Both the position numbers and the translations under genes were made by a program. A DNA stretch of 64,000 bases, from the NCBI RefSeq assembly GCF_024584805.1, contig NZ_CP075715.1, forward strand, positions 5,448,526 through 5,512,525. Direction: 5' to 3'. Below, piece by piece: positions 54,331-64,000 of the stretch (position 1 is the first letter of the stretch; each line of letters starts with the position of its first letter). The notes under the pieces were generated by a model that was given only the letters and a program-made list of their open reading frames with translations, was not told where the DNA came from and did not search any database. The stretch is from Streptomyces sp. FIT100. GTDB lineage: Bacteria; Actinomycetota; Actinomycetes; Streptomycetales; Streptomycetaceae.

Positions 54331-55425
54331 ATGGCCGACCAGACCAGCAACGGCAGTCGAATACGCGCGAACGGCAGGCGCCGCAAGCCTCCCACCGCGG
54401 GGCGTCGCGCCGTGGCGGCCGCCGCGTGGGGCGCGGCCGGTCTGGTGCTCGTCGGCGGGTCGGGTCTCGGCTACGTCTACTTCAAGCTCAACGGGAACAT
54501 CCAGAGCGTCGACATCAACGCCCAGCTCGGCAAGGACCGGCCCGACGACGTCGACAACGGCTCGATGGACATCCTCGTCCTCGGCTCCGACTCCCGCTCC
54601 GGCGCCAACGGCAAGTACGGCGACGACGACGGCGGCGCTCGCTCCGACACCGCGATGATCATCCACGTGTACGAGGGCCACAAGAAGGCCGCGGTCGTCT
54701 CCGTGCCCCGCGACACCCTCATAGACCGGCCCCGGTGCGCGGACGGGGACGGCGGGACGGTCGACGGCGAGAGCCGCGCCATGTTCAACACGGCCTACGA
54801 GGTCGGCGGGCCCGCCTGCGCGGTCAAGACGGTCGAGAAGATGTCCGGCATCCGCATGGACCACTACGTCGAGGTCGATTTCACCGGCTTCAAGAAGCTC
54901 GTCGACGAGCTCGGCGGCGTCGATGTCACCACCACCGAGGCGATCAACGACTCCAAGAGCCACCTCGACCTGAAGCCCGGCACCCACACCCTCAGCGGTG
55001 AGCAGGCCCTCGGGCTCGTACGGACCCGCAAGTCCGTCGGCAACGGCAGCGACCTCGGCCGGATCCAGCTCCAGCAGGCATTCATCAAGGCCCTGATCGC
55101 GCAGGTCAGGGAGGTGGGCGTGTTCACCGACCCGAAGAAGCTGTACGACCTCGCCGACACCGCCACCAAGGCGATCACGACCGATTCCGAGCTCGACTCG
55201 GTCCAGGAGCTCGTCGGCTTCGCGAACGGCCTCAAGGATCTCGGCGCCGACGACGTGCAGATGGTCACGATGCCGGTGCAGTACGACAAGCGCGACCCCA
55301 ACCGCGTCGTCCCGCTGGAGAAGCAGGGCAAGCAGGTCTGGACCGCCCTCAAGAACGACCGGCCGGTCCCCGCGTCCGCGACCGAGGACACCGCGGACGG
55401 CCAGGCCGAGGGCGTCGTCCGCTGA
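54331..55425 (+). CDS. LytR-CpsA-Psr (LCP) family cell-wall glycopolymer ligase
   Basis: 364 aa. A basic N-terminus (RANGRRRKPPTAGRR) precedes one membrane segment (about 27-50). The extracellular LCP domain has MDILVLGSDSRSG, VVSVPRDTLIDRP, DHYVEVDFTGFKKLVDELGG and the catalytic-arginine region LGLVRTRKS with DLGRIQLQQ. LCP proteins attach teichoic acids or other glycopolymers to peptidoglycan from a polyprenyl-phosphate carrier. It stands alone; downstream are 10-bp CCGGACCGTG repeats (55427-55470). Confidence 0.92.
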   Translation: MADQTSNGSRIRANGRRRKPPTAGRRAVAAAAWGAAGLVLVGGSGLGYVYFKLNGNIQSVDINAQLGKDRPDDVDNGSMDILVLGSDSRSGANGKYGDDDGGARSDTAMIIHVYEGHKKAAVVSVPRDTLIDRPRCADGDGGTVDGESRAMFNTAYEVGGPACAVKTVEKMSGIRMDHYVEVDFTGFKKLVDELGGVDVTTTEAINDSKSHLDLKPGTHTLSGEQALGLVRTRKSVGNGSDLGRIQLQQAFIKALIAQVREVGVFTDPKKLYDLADTATKAITTDSELDSVQELVGFANGLKDLGADDVQMVTMPVQYDKRDPNRVVPLEKQGKQVWTALKNDRPVPASATEDTADGQAEGVVR

Positions 55426-55642
55426 TCCGGACCGTGCCGGACCGTGAGGCCCGGACCGTGCCGGACCGCGCGGGCTCGGCATCGCGGCAGGTCGCGGCAG
55501 GAGGGCCGTATCAGGAATACCGGGGGCCCGACCCCGGTTTTGGGAGATACGGCCGGTCCTGGCAGACTGGTACGTCGGCCCCGGTTCACGTGCGTGCATC
55601 CTGCGCGTGCGACCCGGTGCCCTCCCGAAACTAGGAGACACC

Positions 55643-55867
55643 TTGAAGCGCGACATCCACCCCACGTACGTCGAGACCCAGGTGAGCTGCACCTGCGGCG
55701 CGTCGTTCACCACCCGCAGCACGATCGAGGCCGGCACCATCCGTGCCGAGGTCTGCTCCGAGTGCCACCCGTTCTACACGGGCAAGCAGAAGATCCTCGA
55801 CACCGGTGGCCGTGTGGCCCGCTTCGAGGCCCGCTTCGGCAAGGCTGCCGGCTCCGCCAAGAAGTAG
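55643..55867 (+). CDS. rpmE: 50S ribosomal protein L31 (zinc-binding form)
   Basis: 74 aa from TTG 55643 with AGGAGA at ideal spacing. It begins [22 protein letters not shown] and CSEC supply the zinc-binding cysteines, so this is the C+ form used when zinc is available. It lies 170 bp before prfA in the conserved order rho-(...)-rpmE-prfA. Confidence 0.95.
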   Translation: MKRDIHPTYVETQVSCTCGASFTTRSTIEAGTIRAEVCSECHPFYTGKQKILDTGGRVARFEARFGKAAGSAKK

Positions 55868-56037
55868 CGAGCCACTGCGCCGGTCTTCGGCTGCCCCTGC
55901 GCGGGCGGCCGGGACCGGTGTTTTTGTCGCTGGGGGTCCGGGGGCCGCGCGGCGCCAGCCGCTGGTGTCGCAGTCCTCGGAAAGGCACAGCGCCGTCCCT
56001 GCCGTAGGTACAGAAGTACAGGAACCAGGAGCCCCCG

Positions 56038-57114
56038 ATGTTCGAGGCGGTCGAGGAACTGATCGGCGAGCACGCCGATCTCGAGAAGAAGCTCGCGGAC
56101 CCCGCGGTCCACGCGGACCAGGCGAACGCGCGCAAGCTCAACAAGCGGTACGCCGAGCTGACCCCGATCGTCGCCACGTACCGCTCCTGGAAGCAGACCG
56201 GGGACGACATCGGGACCGCCCGCGAGTTCGCGGCCGACGACCCCGACTTCGCCGCCGAGGTCAAGGAGCTGGAGAAGCAGCGCGAGGAGCTCACCGACAA
56301 GCTCCGGCTGCTGCTCGTGCCCCGCGACCCCAGCGACGACAAGGACGTCATCCTGGAGATCAAGGCCGGTGCGGGCGGGGACGAGTCCGCCCTGTTCGCC
56401 GGTGACCTGCTGCGGATGTACCTGCGCTACGCCGAGCGCGTCGGCTGGAAGACCGAGATCATCGACTCCACCGAGTCCGAGCTCGGCGGCTACAAGGACG
56501 TCCAGGTCGCGGTGAAGACCAAGGGCGGCAACGGCGCCACGGAGCCCGGGCAGGGCGTCTGGGCGCGGCTGAAGTACGAGGGCGGGGTGCACCGTGTGCA
56601 GCGGGTGCCGTCGACCGAGTCCCAGGGCCGGATCCACACCTCCGCCGCCGGTGTCCTCGTGACCCCGGAGGCCGAGGAGGTCGACGTCGAGATCCACGCC
56701 AACGATCTGCGCATCGACGTCTACCGCTCCTCGGGACCGGGCGGCCAGTCCGTCAACACGACCGACTCCGCGGTGCGCATCACGCACCTGCCCACCGGAG
56801 TCGTCGCCTCCTGCCAGAACGAGAAGAGCCAGCTCCAGAACAAGGAGCAGGCGATGCGTATCCTGCGCTCCAGGCTGCTCGCCGCGGCCCAGGAGGCCGC
56901 CGAGCAGGAGGCCGCGGACGCCCGCCGCAGCCAGGTCCGCACGGTCGACCGCTCCGAGAAGATCCGTACGTACAACTTCCCGGAAAACCGCATCTCGGAC
57001 CACCGCGTCGGCTTCAAGGCGTACAACTTGGACCAGGTGCTCGACGGGGAGCTGGACGCGGTGATCCAGGCCTGCGTCGACGCCGACTCCGCCGCGAAGC
57101 TCGCCGCCGCGTAG
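56038..57114 (+). CDS. prfA: Peptide chain release factor 1
   Basis: 358 aa. Helical N-terminal domain, then the PAT-type codon-recognition region and the GGQ loop ([18 protein letters not shown], Gln about residue 237). It releases peptides at UAA and UAG. CAGGAG precedes the ATG. It is followed after 50 bp by the gene for the enzyme that methylates the GGQ glutamine. Confidence 0.96.
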   Translation: MFEAVEELIGEHADLEKKLADPAVHADQANARKLNKRYAELTPIVATYRSWKQTGDDIGTAREFAADDPDFAAEVKELEKQREELTDKLRLLLVPRDPSDDKDVILEIKAGAGGDESALFAGDLLRMYLRYAERVGWKTEIIDSTESELGGYKDVQVAVKTKGGNGATEPGQGVWARLKYEGGVHRVQRVPSTESQGRIHTSAAGVLVTPEAEEVDVEIHANDLRIDVYRSSGPGGQSVNTTDSAVRITHLPTGVVASCQNEKSQLQNKEQAMRILRSRLLAAAQEAAEQEAADARRSQVRTVDRSEKIRTYNFPENRISDHRVGFKAYNLDQVLDGELDAVIQACVDADSAAKLAAA

Positions 57115-57164
57115 GCCGCCCGGCCGCGTACCACGAACCGCCCTGCCCAGCCCGGAGGACCAGC

Positions 57165-58046
57165 GTGCAGTCGCTCCCCGGGGGACGACCCCCGTACCCC
57201 CGCTCCTTGCTGCTTGCCGAGGTGGCCCAGGCCACCCAGCGGCTGGCCGACGCCGGCGTGCCCTCACCCCGCTTCGACGCGGAGGAGCTCGCCGCCTTCG
57301 TCCACGGCGTCAAGCGCGGCGAACTGCATCTGGTCAAGGACGCGGACTTCGACGCCCGCTACTGGGAGGCGATCGCCCGCCGCGAGGCCCGCGAACCGCT
57401 CCAGCACATCACCGGGCGCGCCTTCTTCCGCTATCTGGAGCTCCAGGTCGGCCCCGGCGTCTTCGTGCCCCGCCCCGAGACCGAGTCGGTCGTCGGCTGG
57501 GCCATAGACGCGGTGCGGGCCATGGACGTCGTCGAGCCGCTCGTCGTCGATCTGTGCTCCGGCTCCGGGGCCATCGCCCTGGCCATCGCGCAGGAGGTCC
57601 CGCGCTCGCGCGTGCACGCCGTGGAGCTCTCCGACGACGCCATCGGCTGGACGCGCAAGAACGCCGAGGGGTCCAGGGTCAGCGTCCACCACGGAGACGC
57701 TCTCGCCGCACTCCCCGAGCTGGACGGCCAGGTCGACCTGGTCATCTCCAACCCGCCGTACATCCCGCTCACCGAGTGGGAGTACGTCGCCCCCGAGGCC
57801 CGTGACCACGACCCGCAGATGGCCCTCTTCTCCGGCGAGGACGGGCTCGACACCATCCGCGGCATCGAGCGCACCGCCCACCGTCTGCTGCGCCCCGGCG
57901 GCCTCGTCGTCGTCGAGCACGCCGACACCCAGGGCGGGCAGGTCCCGTGGATCTTCAACGAGGAGGCCGGCTGGGCTGACGCCGCCGACCACCCCGACCT
58001 GAACAAGCGGCCGCGGTTCGCGACCGCCCGTAAGGCAATGCCATGA
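57165..58046 (+). CDS. prmC: Release factor glutamine methyltransferase
   Basis: 293-aa SAM-dependent methyltransferase. It has the N-terminal helical domain, PLQHITGRAFFRYLELQVG, FVPRPETE, SAM motif VVDLCSGSGAIALAIA and catalytic NPPY (LVISNPPYIPLTEW, about residue 195). It modifies the GGQ glutamine of release factors. GTG 57165 has CGGAGGA upstream. The 183 bp after it hold no gene. Confidence 0.93.
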   Translation: MQSLPGGRPPYPRSLLLAEVAQATQRLADAGVPSPRFDAEELAAFVHGVKRGELHLVKDADFDARYWEAIARREAREPLQHITGRAFFRYLELQVGPGVFVPRPETESVVGWAIDAVRAMDVVEPLVVDLCSGSGAIALAIAQEVPRSRVHAVELSDDAIGWTRKNAEGSRVSVHHGDALAALPELDGQVDLVISNPPYIPLTEWEYVAPEARDHDPQMALFSGEDGLDTIRGIERTAHRLLRPGGLVVVEHADTQGGQVPWIFNEEAGWADAADHPDLNKRPRFATARKAMP

Positions 58047-58229
58047 CGCCTCCGCACCTTCCGATGTACGGCGCCCCGGCCGGAGCGAGTGAGCCGAAGG
58101 GGCGCGACGCCGTCGAAAGGGAGAACGCGCACAGACTCCGAGGAACGAGGAGTCGAGCACGATCGACCGTCGACAGTGGCTTCGGCGCTCCGGAGGCGAA
58201 CGAGTGACCAAAAAAGAGGAGGCCCGCTG

Positions 58230-58877
58230 ATGGCTCGGCGATACGACTGCAACGACGCGACGGAACGCACCACCGGCCTGCGCGAAGCGGCGTCGGCCGT
58301 CCGCCGCGGCGAGCTCGTCGTGCTGCCCACCGACACCGTGTACGGCATCGGTGCCGACGCGTTCAGCTCGGAGGCCGTCACCGACCTGCTGGCGGCGAAG
58401 GGCCGCGGCCGCAACATGCCCACCCCCGTGCTCATCGGCTCCCCGAACACCCTGCACGGCCTGGTGACCGACTTCTCCGAGCAGGCGTGGGAGCTCGTCG
58501 ACGCCTTCTGGCCGGGCGCGCTCACCCTGGTCGCGCGGCACCAGCCGTCGCTCCAGTGGGACCTCGGCGACACCCGCGGCACCGTCGCGATCCGGATGCC
58601 CCTGCACCCCGTCGCGATCGAGCTGCTGACGGACGTCGGCCCGATGGCCGTCTCGTCGGCGAACCTCACCGGGCACCCCGCACCCGAGGACTGCGACGCC
58701 GCGCAGGAGATGCTCGGCGACTCCGTCTCCGTGTACCTCGACGGCGGCCCGACGCCCGGCATCGTGCCGTCGTCGATCGTCGACGTGACGGGCAAGACGC
58801 CCGTCCTGCTGCGGGAGGGGGCGCTCTCCCCGGAAGAGCTCCGGAAGGTCGTACCCGACCTCGAGGTGGCCAATTGA
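58230..58877 (+). CDS. tsaC: L-threonylcarbamoyladenylate synthase (Sua5/YrdC/YwlC family)
   Basis: 215 aa from ATG 58230 (GAGGAGG). The YrdC domain shows VVLPTDTVYGIGADAF, LLAAKGRGRNMPTPVLI, FWPGALTLVARHQ and PMAVSSANLTGHP. It makes the threonylcarbamoyl-AMP used for t6A modification of tRNAs, using threonine, bicarbonate and ATP. It is of the short single-domain type. Its stop overlaps the TTG start of the next gene (TTGA), so the two are coupled. Confidence 0.93.
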   Translation: MARRYDCNDATERTTGLREAASAVRRGELVVLPTDTVYGIGADAFSSEAVTDLLAAKGRGRNMPTPVLIGSPNTLHGLVTDFSEQAWELVDAFWPGALTLVARHQPSLQWDLGDTRGTVAIRMPLHPVAIELLTDVGPMAVSSANLTGHPAPEDCDAAQEMLGDSVSVYLDGGPTPGIVPSSIVDVTGKTPVLLREGALSPEELRKVVPDLEVAN

Positions 58878-59518
58878 CAGCCCCTGAGGGGCGTGGCATA
58901 GGCGGTACGGAGCACAACGCCTTCCGCATCCTCCACGTCAGCACCGGCAACGTCTGCCGCTCGCCGATCACCGAGCGGCTGACGCGGCATGCCCTGAGCC
59001 ACCGTCTGGGCGACTCGATCGCCGGCGGGCTGATCGTGGAGAGTGCGGGCACCTGGGGCCACGAGGGTGCCCCCATGGAGCCCAACGCCGAGACGGTCCT
59101 CACCGACTTCGGTGCGGACCCGAGCGGCTTCGTCGGGCGCGAGCTGCTCGACGAGCACGTCATCTGCGCGGACCTGGTCCTGACGGCGACCCGCGACCAC
59201 CGGGCCCAGGTCATCTCGATGGGCCACTCGGCGGGCCTGCGCACCTTCACGCTGAAGGAGTTCACCCGCCTGGTGCGCGCGATAGACCCGGCGACGCTGC
59301 CGGACCCGCTCGACGACGGTGTCGTCGAGCGCGCCCGCGCGCTGGTACGGGCCGCGGCGGCGCTGCGCGGATGGCTGCTCGCGCCGAGCGCGGAGGCGGA
59401 CGAGGTGTACGACCCGTACGGGGCCCCGATCACCTTCTTCCGCTCGATCGGCGAGGAGATCCACCAGGCGCTGGACCCGGTGGTCACCGCCCTGACGGGC
59501 GTACCCGCCCGCTCCTGA
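58874..59518 (+). CDS. Low-molecular-weight protein-tyrosine-phosphatase-like protein with Cys-to-Ser change
   Basis: 214 aa from TTG 58874, overlapping the tsaC stop. The fold is clear (ILHVSTGNVCRSPITERL at residues 18-35, VESAGTWGHEGAPM, DLVLTATRDHRAQV and PDPLDDG). The P-loop of active enzymes reads V-C-L-G-N-I-C-R-S. Here it is V-S-T-G-N-V-C-R-S, so the nucleophilic cysteine is serine. I infer a non-hydrolytic or differently acting relative. The link to tsaC and to the cell-wall-type gene downstream does not reveal a role. Confidence 0.8.
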   Translation: MTAPEGRGIGGTEHNAFRILHVSTGNVCRSPITERLTRHALSHRLGDSIAGGLIVESAGTWGHEGAPMEPNAETVLTDFGADPSGFVGRELLDEHVICADLVLTATRDHRAQVISMGHSAGLRTFTLKEFTRLVRAIDPATLPDPLDDGVVERARALVRAAAALRGWLLAPSAEADEVYDPYGAPITFFRSIGEEIHQALDPVVTALTGVPARS

Positions 59519-59576
59519 GCCGCACAGCCCCCGCAGAAGGGGCGCCGCGTGCCGGGCAGGGGCCGCACCCCCGGCC

Positions 59577-59582
59577 TACATT
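59577..59582 (+). promoter_or_regulatory. Probable -10 box of glyA
   Basis: TACATT matches TANNNT in the 102-bp gap before glyA, 38 bp from its start codon. No clear -35 hexamer. Confidence 0.4.
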
Positions 59583-59620
59583 GGAGGGGCCCCAGAACCA
59601 CGCGAGGCCCGGAGCCCACC

Positions 59621-60934
<1,314 letters not shown>

Positions 60935-61070
60935 TACCTGTATGGGGTGCGGATCAGGGGTAGGCGCCGGCGCATGGAACCGAGCAGACCCCTCCGTATG
61001 TCTCTGAGCACATGGCCAACAAAGCTAGGGTGTGGGGCTGAGATGGCCAGCGATTCCTGTGGGGCAGCCC

Positions 61071-62408
61071 GTGCGTGATTACCTGCTGACGCTCTGTGTC
61101 ACGGCCGCGGTGACCTATCTGCTGACCGGTCCGGTGCGGAAGTTCGCCATTGCGACCGGGGCGATGCCGGAGATCCGTGCCCGCGACGTACACCGAGAAC
61201 CGACTCCGCGGCTCGGTGGCATCGCCATGTTCTTCGGTCTGTGCGCGGGGCTGCTCGTCGCGGACCACCTGTCGAACCTGAACAGCGTCTTCGAGCTCTC
61301 CAACGAGCCGCGCGCGCTGCTCTCCGGTGCCGCCCTGATCTGGCTGATCGGCGTCCTGGACGACAAGTTCGAGATCGACGCCCTGATCAAGCTGGGCGCA
61401 CAGATGATCGCCGCGGGTGTGATGGTGGTGCAGGGTCTGACGATCCTGTGGCTGCCGATCCCGGGCATCGGGACGGTCGCGCTCACCCAGTGGCAGGGCA
61501 CGCTCCTGACCGTCGCCCTGGTGGTCATCACCATCAACGCGGTGAACTTCGTGGACGGACTCGACGGCCTCGCCGCCGGCATGGTCTGCATCGCCACCGC
61601 GGCGTTCTTCCTGTACGCGTACCGGATCTGGTTCAGCTACGGGATCGAAGCCGCGGCCCCCGCAACCCTCTTCGCCGCGATCCTGATGGGCATGTGCCTG
61701 GGCTTCCTGCCGCACAACATGCACCCGGCGCGGATCTTCATGGGCGACTCCGGCTCGATGCTCATCGGACTGGTGCTGGCCGCGTCCGCGATCTCGGTGA
61801 CCGGCCAGGTCGACCCGGACGCGCTGAAGCTCTTCGAGGGCGGTACGCGCGAGGCCACGCACGCGGCGCTGCCGGTCTTCATCCCGCTGCTGCTGCCGCT
61901 GACGATCATCGCGATCCCGGTCGCCGACCTGCTGCTGGCGATCGTCCGCCGCACCTGGAGCGGCAAGTCGCCCTTCGCGGCCGACCGCGGCCACCTCCAC
62001 CACCGGCTCCTGGAGATCGGCCACTCGCACAGCCGGGCCGTGCTGATCATGTACTTCTGGTCGGCGCTGTTCGCCTTCGGCGTCGTGCTCTACTCCGTTC
62101 ACAGCGCGTCCATGTGGATCGTCTTCGCGATCGTGGTACTCAGCGCGGTCGGCCTGGTCCTGCTCCTGCTGCCCCGCTTCACCCCCCGCGCCCCGCGCTG
62201 GGCGGAAGCCTTCGTCCCGCCCCGCTACCGCCGCCGCCGTCCGCAGGCGCTGCCGGCCGCGCCGCCGTGCGAGGGCATGGCCGACGCGGACGCGGCCGAG
62301 GAAGCTCCGGAGGAGCGCGTTCCGGTACCCGCCGGAATCAACGGGGCAACCGCGATCGGCGCCCGTTCGCGCTTCACGGACCGGCGGAAGGCCGGAACGC
62401 CGAGTTGA
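61071..62408 (+). CDS. Undecaprenyl-phosphate sugar-1-phosphate transferase (WecA/MraY family)
   Basis: 445 aa from GTG 61071. About eleven membrane helices. Signature loops are PTPRLGGIAMFFG, LIGVLDDKFEIDALIKLG, NAVNFVDGLDGLAAGM, FMGDSGSMLIG and the C-terminal ADRGHLHHRLLEIGHSH, typical of WecA-type GlcNAc-1-phosphate transferases. It starts a polyprenyl-linked glycan such as a wall polymer at the inner face of the membrane. The last 70 residues are a cytosolic Pro/Arg/Ala-rich tail. This gene normally precedes the atp operon in Streptomyces. Confidence 0.92.
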   Translation: MRDYLLTLCVTAAVTYLLTGPVRKFAIATGAMPEIRARDVHREPTPRLGGIAMFFGLCAGLLVADHLSNLNSVFELSNEPRALLSGAALIWLIGVLDDKFEIDALIKLGAQMIAAGVMVVQGLTILWLPIPGIGTVALTQWQGTLLTVALVVITINAVNFVDGLDGLAAGMVCIATAAFFLYAYRIWFSYGIEAAAPATLFAAILMGMCLGFLPHNMHPARIFMGDSGSMLIGLVLAASAISVTGQVDPDALKLFEGGTREATHAALPVFIPLLLPLTIIAIPVADLLLAIVRRTWSGKSPFAADRGHLHHRLLEIGHSHSRAVLIMYFWSALFAFGVVLYSVHSASMWIVFAIVVLSAVGLVLLLLPRFTPRAPRWAEAFVPPRYRRRRPQALPAAPPCEGMADADAAEEAPEERVPVPAGINGATAIGARSRFTDRRKAGTPS

Positions 62409-62476
62409 CGTATGCCGGTATGTGCCGCCATTACCAGACAACTAGGACATGGCGCGCTGCACACACGGGCGGGGTC

Positions 62477-62494
62477 ACTCTCATGTGTGAGAGT
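62477..62494. promoter_or_regulatory. 18-bp inverted repeat before the atp operon
   Basis: ACTCTCA-TGTG-TGAGAGT, perfect seven-base arms. It is followed by an AT-rich stretch for this genome (62518-62545) that contains TACGGT, a possible -10 box for atpI. It may be an operator or a weak terminator of the upstream gene. Confidence 0.4.
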
Positions 62495-62672
62495 TGGCAC
62501 ACTCCAGGGTAAAGACCTATTCAAATAGTTTGTGATACGGTTCACGAGAGCCGGAGACAGAGCCGAAAGACCGTAGAGCGACGGTCTCCTCGGCCCCGAG
62601 ACCCACCTCGGACCGGATCTACGCTCGTCCATGACGACACCACTGCCCCCACCAGTAAGCGGAGCTGCCGCC

Positions 62673-63113
62673 ATGCCGACGTCCAACGACGCCCGGATCC
62701 TCCTTCTCGCCGCCGTACCCACTGCTGCCGCCGGCGCCATCGCCACGGTCATCAGCGGTGTCGTCGCCGGCGGCAAGGGGGCGATCGGCGCCGCCGTCGG
62801 CACCCTGGTGGTCGTCCTCTTCATGGGGATCGGCATGGTGGTGCTCCAGCGCACCGCGAAGTCCATGCCGCAGCTGTTCCAGGCGATGGGGCTCATGCTC
62901 TACACCGCCCAGCTGCTGCTGCTCTTCATCTTCGTGGCCGCGTTCAAGAACACGACGCTGTTCGACCCGAAGGCGTTCGCCTTCACCCTCCTCGCCTCGG
63001 TCATCGTGTGGGTGGCAGCACAGGCTCGCGCCCACACCAAGGCGAAGATCTTCTACGTCGACCCCGCCTCCTCGAACACCGAAAAGTCCGAGAAGACGGG
63101 GTCGACGGCATGA
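62673..63113 (+). CDS. atpI: ATP synthase subunit I
   Basis: 146 aa from ATG 62673 (GGAG nine bases upstream; ATG 62631 is in frame). It has four membrane helices (ILLLAAVPTAAAGAIATV, IGAAVGTLVVVLFMGIGMVV, LYTAQLLLLFIFVAAF and FTLLASVIVWVAAQA). AtpI assists assembly of the membrane c-ring. It sits directly before atpB, as in other atp operons. Confidence 0.88.
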   Translation: MPTSNDARILLLAAVPTAAAGAIATVISGVVAGGKGAIGAAVGTLVVVLFMGIGMVVLQRTAKSMPQLFQAMGLMLYTAQLLLLFIFVAAFKNTTLFDPKAFAFTLLASVIVWVAAQARAHTKAKIFYVDPASSNTEKSEKTGSTA

Positions 63114-63341
63114 CGGGTAGGGCCGGGATAAATGCCCGTTCGGGATCCTGCTATCGTCCGGTGCCAACTGCGGCACTGCGGGCGCGGGCATCCGAGCTGA
63201 CGCCTGTCCCAGCGCGAGGCTCGACGCCGAACCGCCGCCCCCTTATCCGTAAGACCACCAGTCCAGTGCCGACCCGCGGCTGCGTGCCGCGCCGACACAA
63301 CGAGGTTGCCGTACCTATGCGCCACGCTGAAGGAGCCCGCG

Positions 63342-64000
63342 GTGAGTGCTGACCCGACGCAGGTGCTCGCCTTCGAGACCGACTGTCACATCTTCGATGG
63401 ATGCGGCTTTCCGGCTCCGGGCCTGCATTCGTTCCTCTTCGAGCCGATCTTCGGTGACGCAGACAGCACCTTCGGCTATTTCAACAAGACGATGCTGCTC
63501 GCCCTCCTGGGCACCGTCATCATCGTCGCTTTCTTCTGGGCCGCCTTCCGCAAGCCGAAGGTCGTCCCCGGCAAGCTCCAGATGGTCGCCGAAGCCGGCT
63601 ACGACTTCGTCCGCCGCGGTATCGTCTACGAGACCCTGGGCAAGAAGGAGGGCGAGAAGTACGTCCCCTTCATGGTGTCGCTGTTCTTCTTCGTCTGGAT
63701 GCTGAACCTCTGGTCGATCATCCCGGTGGCCCAGTTCCCGGTGACCGCGATCATCGCGTACCCGGCTGCGCTCGCCGCGATCGTCTACGTCATCTGGATG
63801 TCGGTGACCTTCAAGCGTCACGGCTTCGTCGGCGGCTTCAAGAACCTCACGGGCTACGACAAGTCCCTCGGCCCGGTTCTGCCGATGGTCATGGTCATCG
63901 AGTTCTTCTCGAACGTCCTGGTCCGCCCGTTCACCCACGCGGTCCGACTCTTCGCGAACATGTTCGCCGGTCACACCCTGCTGCTGCTGTTCACCATCGC
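63342..64000 (+). CDS. atpB: ATP synthase subunit a, 3' end beyond the window
   Basis: GTG 63342 with AAGGAG. The first 219 residues are visible. They begin MSADPTQVLAFETDCHIFDG, with membrane helices (MLLALLGTVIIVAFFWAAF and YVPFMVSLFFFVWMLNLWSI) and the conserved proton-channel helix VRPFTHAVRLFANMFAGHTLL containing the essential arginine. It forms the proton half-channels of the F0 sector. The 228 bp between atpI and atpB hold no gene. Confidence 0.96.
   Translation, partial: MSADPTQVLAFETDCHIFDGCGFPAPGLHSFLFEPIFGDADSTFGYFNKTMLLALLGTVIIVAFFWAAFRKPKVVPGKLQMVAEAGYDFVRRGIVYETLGKKEGEKYVPFMVSLFFFVWMLNLWSIIPVAQFPVTAIIAYPAALAAIVYVIWMSVTFKRHGFVGGFKNLTGYDKSLGPVLPMVMVIEFFSNVLVRPFTHAVRLFANMFAGHTLLLLFTI

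Overview
The window is chromosomal DNA of a high-GC actinomycete, almost certainly a Streptomyces. Third-position GC is very high, GTG and TTG starts are common, ATGA-type overlaps couple neighbouring genes, and the right third keeps the streptomycete core order argS-like, lysA, hom, thrC, thrB, rho, rpmE, prfA, prmC, tsaC-like, a tyrosine-phosphatase-like gene, glyA, a WecA/MraY-like gene, atpI, atpB. The last gene runs off the right edge.

Left part (1-18.2 kb). This holds the N-terminal part of a protein-kinase fold that has lost its catalytic residues; a TetR regulator with an AurF-like diiron oxygenase and a divergent ferritin-like diiron protein; a SEDS/penicillin-binding pair; a histidine kinase coupled to a lipoprotein with no response regulator beside it; a HEAT-repeat protein; a NERD-domain protein; an NTF2-like protein behind two operator-like repeats; and a bacterial NHEJ locus (separate LigD ligase and polymerase genes facing ku). 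A 193-bp MITE-like element lies between ku and an ATP-grasp gene and supplies the last base of both stop codons.

Middle (18.2-34.8 kb). This is the most unusual block: one gene series, all on the minus strand. It encodes two tandem membrane proteins, each with an N-terminal carrier domain, six membrane segments and three left-handed beta-helix domains. That is the layout of an epsilon-poly-lysine-synthetase-like enzyme without its adenylation domain. They are followed by a separate NRPS (half condensation domain, adenylation, carrier, thioesterase), a TauD/SyrP-like oxygenase, and SbnB- and SbnA-like enzymes expected to make L-2,3-diaminopropionate. I infer a split synthetase for a diaminopropionate-containing peptide or polymer. 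Upstream lies a transmembrane Ser/Thr kinase with a periplasmic-binding sensor, broken by an in-frame TGA, next to a lipoprotein gene whose 3' end looks frameshifted.

Accessory stretch (34.9-42.5 kb). This contains an MDR oxidoreductase, a TerD-PD-(D/E)XK nuclease fusion, small orphan genes, a decayed tyrosine integrase and a MazF-type toxin-antitoxin pair. The stretch abuts the 3' side of a tRNA-Arg(CCG) gene, as expected for an old integrative-element scar.

Right part (42.7-64 kb). These are mostly housekeeping genes: a single-domain response regulator, an arginyl-tRNA-synthetase-like protein with no catalytic core in front of lysA, aspartate-family amino-acid genes, rho, a secreted trypsin-like protease with FG-GAP-type repeats, an LCP ligase, translation-termination genes, glyA and the start of the ATP synthase operon.
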